Part shown: positions 58,897 through 64,000 of the stretch, piece after piece
Layout of the letters: each line of letters starts with the position of its first letter
Position numbering within the stretch: position 1 is the first letter of the stretch
Source: Tragulus kanchil
Lineage: Eukaryota > Chordata > Mammalia > Artiodactyla > Tragulidae
Assembly: GCA_022376925.1 (NCBI GenBank)
Contig: JAIOJX010000006.1
Span: 54,965,658 to 55,029,657, forward strand
Reading direction: 5' to 3'
DNA: 64,000 nucleotides
The notes under the pieces: model-generated
Seen by the model: the letters and a program-made list of their open reading frames with translations, nothing else
Told to the model about the DNA's origin: nothing
The model's database searches: none
Program-made: the position numbers and the translations under genes

Positions 58897-59411
58897 GTAA
58901 GTCGTGAGTTGTACATGTGCATGTGTGTGTTTATAATTGAGACTTTTGTCTGTCCAAATAGACTCTTACAGCCTGGACTGGCTGTTCTCAGGGCTAATGT
59001 AAATTTGCTTTCCTGATATGCAATAGCAGGGTTTAATAAATTCAGGCTTTTTCCCTCCTGACAGGACTTATAACTCCTTCCACTTCCGCCCACTAAAGAC
59101 CTCCCTCTTTCTATAGTTCTCTGTGTTTCCAGCTTCTAAATCTAGAGAAAAAATGGTAGTGGACCCAGAATTTGTAAGTTTTTCATATTTAAATGCAGGA
59201 ATAAGTGTATTCATTGTATTTTTGAATTCTGACAGAAACGAATGCACTACCAGTGGGATGAGGTATGCAGTACTGAGGTGGACTAAGCTTTTAACTTAAT
59301 TTTTGATAATGAATTCCCCTTACCTTATAATTGCAACACAGCAACCAGGTCAGAAAGTTGAGGAAGCACAGTGCAGCAAGCTGTCAAGGTGCATGCTGGC
59401 TATCACACTCT

Positions 59412-59682
59412 TTTTTTTTTTTTTTTAATGTTGGCCACTTTAATTGGTCTTTATTTATTTTCATTAATCTTCGTTCTCTGGCCTATGTGGACCTCCCATT
59501 GCAGTGGCCTCTCCTTTAGCAGAGCACTGGCTCTGGCCACTTGTGATCCAGAGTGCTGGCTCATAATTGGACACACCAGTCCAGCTCATCTGCCACATGT
59601 GAGATCTTCCCATGCGAGGGATTGAACTGGCACCCCTTGCACTGCAAGGTGGACTCTACCCGCTGGACCACCAGGGAAGCGC
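59412..59682 (-). mobile_element. CHR-1-like SINE, antisense, diverged member
   Basis: Target-site duplication CTATCACACTCT lies at 59400-59411 and 59683-59694. More substitutions than in other members (for example TCATTAATCTTCGTTCTCTG), no G-rich tract, and a T-only tail on the left, so it is probably older or a different subfamily. Confidence 0.88.
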
Positions 59683-59992
59683 CTATCACACTCTACTGAT
59701 GGGCCAGATTGCCTTTTTTTATGAAAGTGAGAAGATTAGCAATCATACTTGGTCTCTCTACATTGTGTGACAGGTTTCAAGAAAGACCACATTTTCTAAG
59801 GAAAGGCATTTAAATCAACTTCTGACAAAGTAATAACAAATGAAGAACGAAAAAAAAAAAAATCATTATAGTAAGTTTTGACTTAGAAGTTTTGATAATC
59901 CCTAGATTCAGTTCAAGAGACTGAACCTTGATGCATGAAGATAGGTCTGTATTTGGGGGAAGCAAATTACAATCTCTTATGAAATCTGAAAC

Positions 59993-60068
59993 AGTGATAT
60001 AGGGATGATGGTGTCAAGTTGCTATGTGAAGCCTTGAAACACCCTGACTGTAAGCTACAGAATCTAAG
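59993..60068 (+). other. NLRP14: Third, partial copy of the second LRR exon
   Basis: It starts mid-exon at AGTGATATAGGG, with one G missing, which shifts the frame. It ends at the normal donor. Produced by duplication 22. Confidence 0.85.
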
Positions 60069-60583
60069 GTAAGTCGTGAGTTGTACATGTGCATGTGTGT
60101 GTTTATAATTGAGACTTTTGTCTGTCCAAATAGACTCTTACAGCCTGGACTGGCTGTTCTCAGGGCTAATGTAAATTTGCTTTCCTGATATGCAATAGCA
60201 GGGTTTAATAAATTCAGGCTTTTTCCCTCCTGACAGGACTTATAACTCCTTCCACTTCTGCCCACTAAAGACCTACCTCTTTCTATAGTTCTCTGTGTTT
60301 CCAGCTTCTAAATCTAGAGAAAAAATGCTAGTGGACCCAGAATTTGTAAGTTTTTCATATTTAAATGCAGGAATAAGTGTATTCATTGTATTTTTGAATT
60401 CTGACAGAAACGAATGCACTACCAGTGGGATGAGGTATGCAGTACTGAGGTGGACTAAGCTTTTAACTTAATTTTTGATAATGAATTCCCCTTACCTTAT
60501 AATTGCAACACAGCAACCAGGTCAGAAAGTTGAGGAAGCACAGTGCAGCAAGCTGTCAAGGTGCATGCTGGCTATCACACTCT

Positions 60584-60854
60584 TTTTTTTTTTTTTTTAA
60601 TGTTGGCCACTTTAATTGGTCTTTATTTATTTTCATTAATCTTCGTTCTCTGGCCTATGTGGACCTCCCATTGCAGTGGCCTCTCCTTTAGCAGAGCACT
60701 GGCTCTGGCCACTTGTGATCCAGAGTGCTGGCTCATAATTGGACACACCAGTCCAGCTCATCTGCCACATGTGAGATCTTCCCATGCGAGGGATTGAACT
60801 GGCACCCCTTGCACTGCAAGGTGGACTCTACCCGCTGGACCACCAGGGAAGCGC
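60584..60854 (-). mobile_element. Second copy of the same SINE (duplication 22)
   Basis: Target-site duplication at 60572-60583 and 60855-60866, identical to the first copy. Confidence 0.88.
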
Positions 60855-61185
60855 CTATCACACTCTACTGATGGGCCAGATTGCCTTTTTTTATGAAAGT
60901 GAGAAGATTAGCAATCATACTTGGTCTCTCTACATTGTGTGACAGGTTTCAAGAAAGACCACATTTTCTAAGGAAAGGCATTTAAATCAACTTCTGACAA
61001 AGTAATAACAAATGAAGAACGAAAAACAAAAAAAAAATCATTATAGTAAGTTTTGACTTAGAAGTTTTGATAATCCCTAGATTCAGTTCAAGAGACTGAA
61101 CCTTGATGCATGAAGATAGGTCTGTATTTGGGGGAAGCAAATTACAATCTCTATATGGGAAAAAAAAAAAGTGAAATCTGAAACA

Positions 61186-62296
61186 AGACCTTCTTTTTCA
61201 CAAGAGGCAAAAATATCGTTGGGATTTTTTGTCTCCCCAGTTATTACAGGATGAAATTCACAGAATATCTAGGAATTTTTTGGTTAATTCTTGATCATGT
61301 GTAGAGTTCAGTTGTCAGCAGGCTGGGCTGAGGTATTGGTTTTACCAACTACAAGGTGGTTTTAAGTTATTTTGAGGAATTTTCTCCTTTATCCAATCAT
61401 AAAACATATTAGCAGCAAAGAGCTGTTTAAATGTAGGGAAAGATGTTTTCTTGCAGTGGGAGCCATGGATCCAGGAAGAATGCCTTGGCAGTTGACAGAC
61501 CAGCTGGGCTTGATAAGATCCCTTTAAGTTGGGATTTGAACAAGGCATTCCACTGATGTGCCTTGATATAGGACTATCTATTAGGCTTTCAAATAGGAAA
61601 CTATTTCTCCAGCTCAACTGGTCCAGGGCTCTTACACCAAGGGCATAGAATGTTTTGAATGGCAGAAGTCATTAGAGCTTTGTAATCATCTAACATGACA
61701 TTACTCCCAGTGTGGGTGGCCATCGGGGAGTTAGCAGTCTTGTAAATCTCCCAGGAACATTTTTGTGGGGGGAAAATCTACAGTTCTTTATTTACTTTAG
61801 ACATCCTGTTATGAGAGTTAGAAACAGCTTGAGTGGCCACCTTTGTCTGATTTGGGCCTAGATCACGCTGAGCTTAACATTTTAACATTGCATTTTGATA
61901 CTCTCCCTGCTGATTGTAGACAATGTGGGCAGTGTTGATAAAGTACTGGGTCTTTGCCAGTCTGTTTTACTAAATATGATCCCCAGTTGCTATGGGGCTT
62001 AGAAAATTTAGTAATAAACTATTTTAAAAAGCTTTAATTGTTAAGAGACTCATGTCAGCCCTTGCAATGAGCATACTGGAAAGGTACACATAGTCACTAA
62101 TTTTCATGTGAATATTTCACTCTGATAAAGGTTTCCCTCAAAAGGAGAAGAAAAGTCTAGTCTCCTTATCTTGGTAATGTCTTTCACATTATAGGCCTAA
62201 TAATAGGGTAACTTTTAAAATATATTGAGCACATACAGGGAAAAATCCTAGGTGTGCTATCACTGCCTAAAAATCCTGTCTTAGTTTTGTGCCTGT
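61186..62296. other. NLRP14 intron segment of unknown nature
   Basis: The composition differs slightly from the flanking intron. The minus strand holds a 91-codon frame (61342-61617) embedded in longer sequence with interrupted frames on that strand. It might be a decayed mobile-element coding region, but I recognise no motif. The same sequence fills 62297-63413. Confidence 0.25.
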
Positions 62297-63413
62297 AGAC
62301 CTTCTTTTTCACAAGAGGCAAAAATATCGTTGGGATTTTTTGTCTCCCCAGTTATTACAGGATGAAATTCACAGAATATCTAGGAATTTTTTGGTTAATT
62401 CTTGATCATGTGTAGAGTTCAGTTGTCAGCAGGCTGGGCTGAGGTATTGGTTTTACCAACTACAAGGTGGTTTTAAGTTATTTTGAGGAATTTTCTCCTT
62501 TATCCAATCATAAAACATATTAGCAGCAAAGAGCTGTTTAAATGTAGGGAAAGATGTTTTCTTGCAGTGGGAGCCATGGATCCAGGAAGAATGCCTTGGC
62601 AGTTGACAGACCAGCTGGGCTTGATAAGATCCCTTTAAGTTGGGATTTGAACAAGGCATTCCACTGATGTGCCTTGATATAGGACTATCTATTAGGCTTT
62701 CAAATAGGAAACTATTTCTCCAGCTCAACTGGTCCAGGGCTCTTACACCAAGGGCATAGAATGTTTTGAATGGCAGAAGTCATTAGAGCTTTGTAATCAT
62801 CTAACATGACATTACTCCCAGTGTGGGTGGCCATCGGGGAGTTAGCAGTCTTGTAAATCTCCCAGGAACATTTTTGTGGGGGGAAAATCTACAGTTCTTT
62901 ATTTACTTTAGACATCCTGTTATGAGAGTTAGAAACAGCTTGAGTGGCCACCTTTGTCTGATTTGGGCCTAGATCACGCTGAGCTTAACATTTTAACATT
63001 GCATTTTGATACTCTCCCTGCTGATTGTAGACAATGTGGGCAGTGTTGATAAAGTACTGGGTCTTTGCCAGTCTGTTTTACTAAATATGATCCCCAGTTG
63101 CTATGGGGCTTAGAAAATTTAGTAATAAACTATTTTAAAAGCTTTAATTGTTAAGAGACTCATGTCAGCCCTTGCAATGAGCATACTGGAAAGGTACACA
63201 TAGTCACTAATTTTCATGTGAATATTTCACTCTGATAAAGGTTTCCCTCAAAAGGAGAAGAAAAGTCTAGTCTCCTTATCTTGGTAATGTCTTTCACATT
63301 ATAGGCCTAATAATAGGGTAACTTTTAAAATATATTGAGCACATACAGGGAAAAATCCTAGGTGTGCTATCACTGCCTAATTGTGCCCAGAATCCTGTCT
63401 TAGTTTGCCTGTG
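61186..63413. repeat. Tandem duplication 23 (61186-62296 and 62297-63413)
   Basis: The offset is 1111, with one A-run difference near 62030. The first copy's right end lacks about 10 bases (AATTGTGCCCAG region, 63379-63391) and has other changes. Confidence 0.95.
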
Positions 63414-64000
63414 CTGTGCCATTGTAGGTTATAAAGCAAGAAGAGGGAGCATCATCAGTTCCTCCAAACAGCTACCTAAAGAATGCCAAAATGGTATAAA
63501 GCATTCCTTAGATCTTCAGAATTTTTTGAGTTAAAGGACTAATATTCCAGAAAAGAGGCATCTAAAATAGTTGCAAAAAGAAACTGATTAGTTGCCAAAA
63601 ATAAGAGAAAGGTACTTGAGAATGACAAATATCCATAGCCTTGGCTCTATTATTAAGTAGGATAAAATACTTTATAGCAAGTAGAAGATAAAATACTTTA
63701 TAGCAAGCATATGGTCCAGTAGAAATGTTGCTTTTCCAGGACTGAGGAATCTGTGGTTTATTACAGTTGCTTACAATCATTAAGTGCTCAAAGCATAATG
63801 AATCTTGATCCATATGCACAGACTTTGGAAAAGTGAGAGTATACACTTTGAAAATAAAAGTTTTGCCACTTGCACAGGTGATACAGCAAGCAGACACTTG
63901 ACTTGAAAACTGAACTACCCACTCTCCCTTCTCTCTTAAAAAATCTCTTTCATTTATCAACTTTAATGAACTTCAGTAGGTATGTATCCACAGCTTCATA
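63414..64000. other. Right edge, unassigned intron
   Basis: No LRR exon, repeat or RNA gene is recognised. A 132-codon minus frame (63562-63960) is low complexity at its end and matches nothing I know. A short direct repeat, GATAAAATACTTTATAGCAAG, lies near 63660-63706. Confidence 0.35.

Larger units (their letters stand above)
56852..59166. repeat. Tandem duplication 21 (56852-58005 and 58013-59166), contains the second LRR exon
   Basis: The offset goes from 1161 to 1159 within the first 70 bp of the second copy, where three single-base losses and other changes sit, and is then constant. The first 255 bp occur a third time from about 55708 through overlap with duplication 20. Confidence 0.95.
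58820..61184. repeat. Tandem duplication 22 (58820-59992 and 59993-61184)
   Basis: The offset falls from 1173 to 1172 after a lost G at about 60004. The end of the first copy (59977-59984) lacks a stretch including an A run present at 61153-61171. Confidence 0.95.

Noticed and set aside
1..64000. CRISPR array, phage, plasmid or other prokaryotic system
   Set aside because: Mammalian SINEs, L1 and spliced NLRP14 exons define this as vertebrate DNA. The direct repeats are kilobase blocks without short regular spacers.

Overview
ORGANISM. This is vertebrate nuclear DNA: AT-rich, intron-bearing and dense in mammalian interspersed repeats. tRNA-headed Bov-tA type SINEs place it in a ruminant artiodactyl. 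A second, abundant tRNA-derived SINE is related to the cetartiodactyl CHR-1 family but has an extra 3' section that I do not recognise from cattle. A non-bovid ruminant such as a tragulid is my guess; the species cannot be fixed from the sequence.

GENE CONTENT. The only protein-coding gene I can support is NLRP14 on the + strand. It starts at the pyrin-domain exon (36593-36953) and runs off the right edge. Five coding exons are visible: PYD (36593-36953), a 72-nt linker (38881-38952), the large NACHT exon (46707-48297), and two leucine-rich-repeat exons (54707-54877 and 57570-57737). Their reading phases fit and give about 765 codons; the remaining LRR exons lie beyond the window. Left of it is intergenic DNA with two GC-rich, promoter-like segments. 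One at about 20.9-21.1 kb has CCAAT and GC boxes and a splice donor pointing left, and is possibly the 5' end of a neighbour such as ZNF214. The other at about 27.5-29.4 kb has a ZNF143-like motif and a splice donor pointing right, and is possibly the NLRP14 5' end. A processed RPL6 pseudogene at 31.4-32.6 kb is split by a SINE.

REPEATS. About eight independent CHR-1-like SINE insertions are seen, seven with clear target-site duplications, plus about six Bov-tA insertions. There are also many old L1M fragments, MIRs, a MER5A, a MaLR-type LTR and a GC-rich degenerate tandem segment inside L1 material in the NLRP14 intron.

DOMINANT ODDITY. Twenty-three blocks of about 1.05-1.2 kb are each present twice, head to tail, at nearly 100 percent identity. 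They cover most of the window and ignore gene and repeat boundaries. Differences between copies cluster at the copy edges. Between 5997 and 20917 the blocks chain, so almost every base is present twice and the sequence reads like concatenated tiles of about 2.1 kb overlapping by half. The simplest explanation is unmerged contig or gap-fill overlaps, not biology. The true locus is then about 38-39 kb, and the second copies of NLRP14 exons are not real exons. No undescribed gene system was found.
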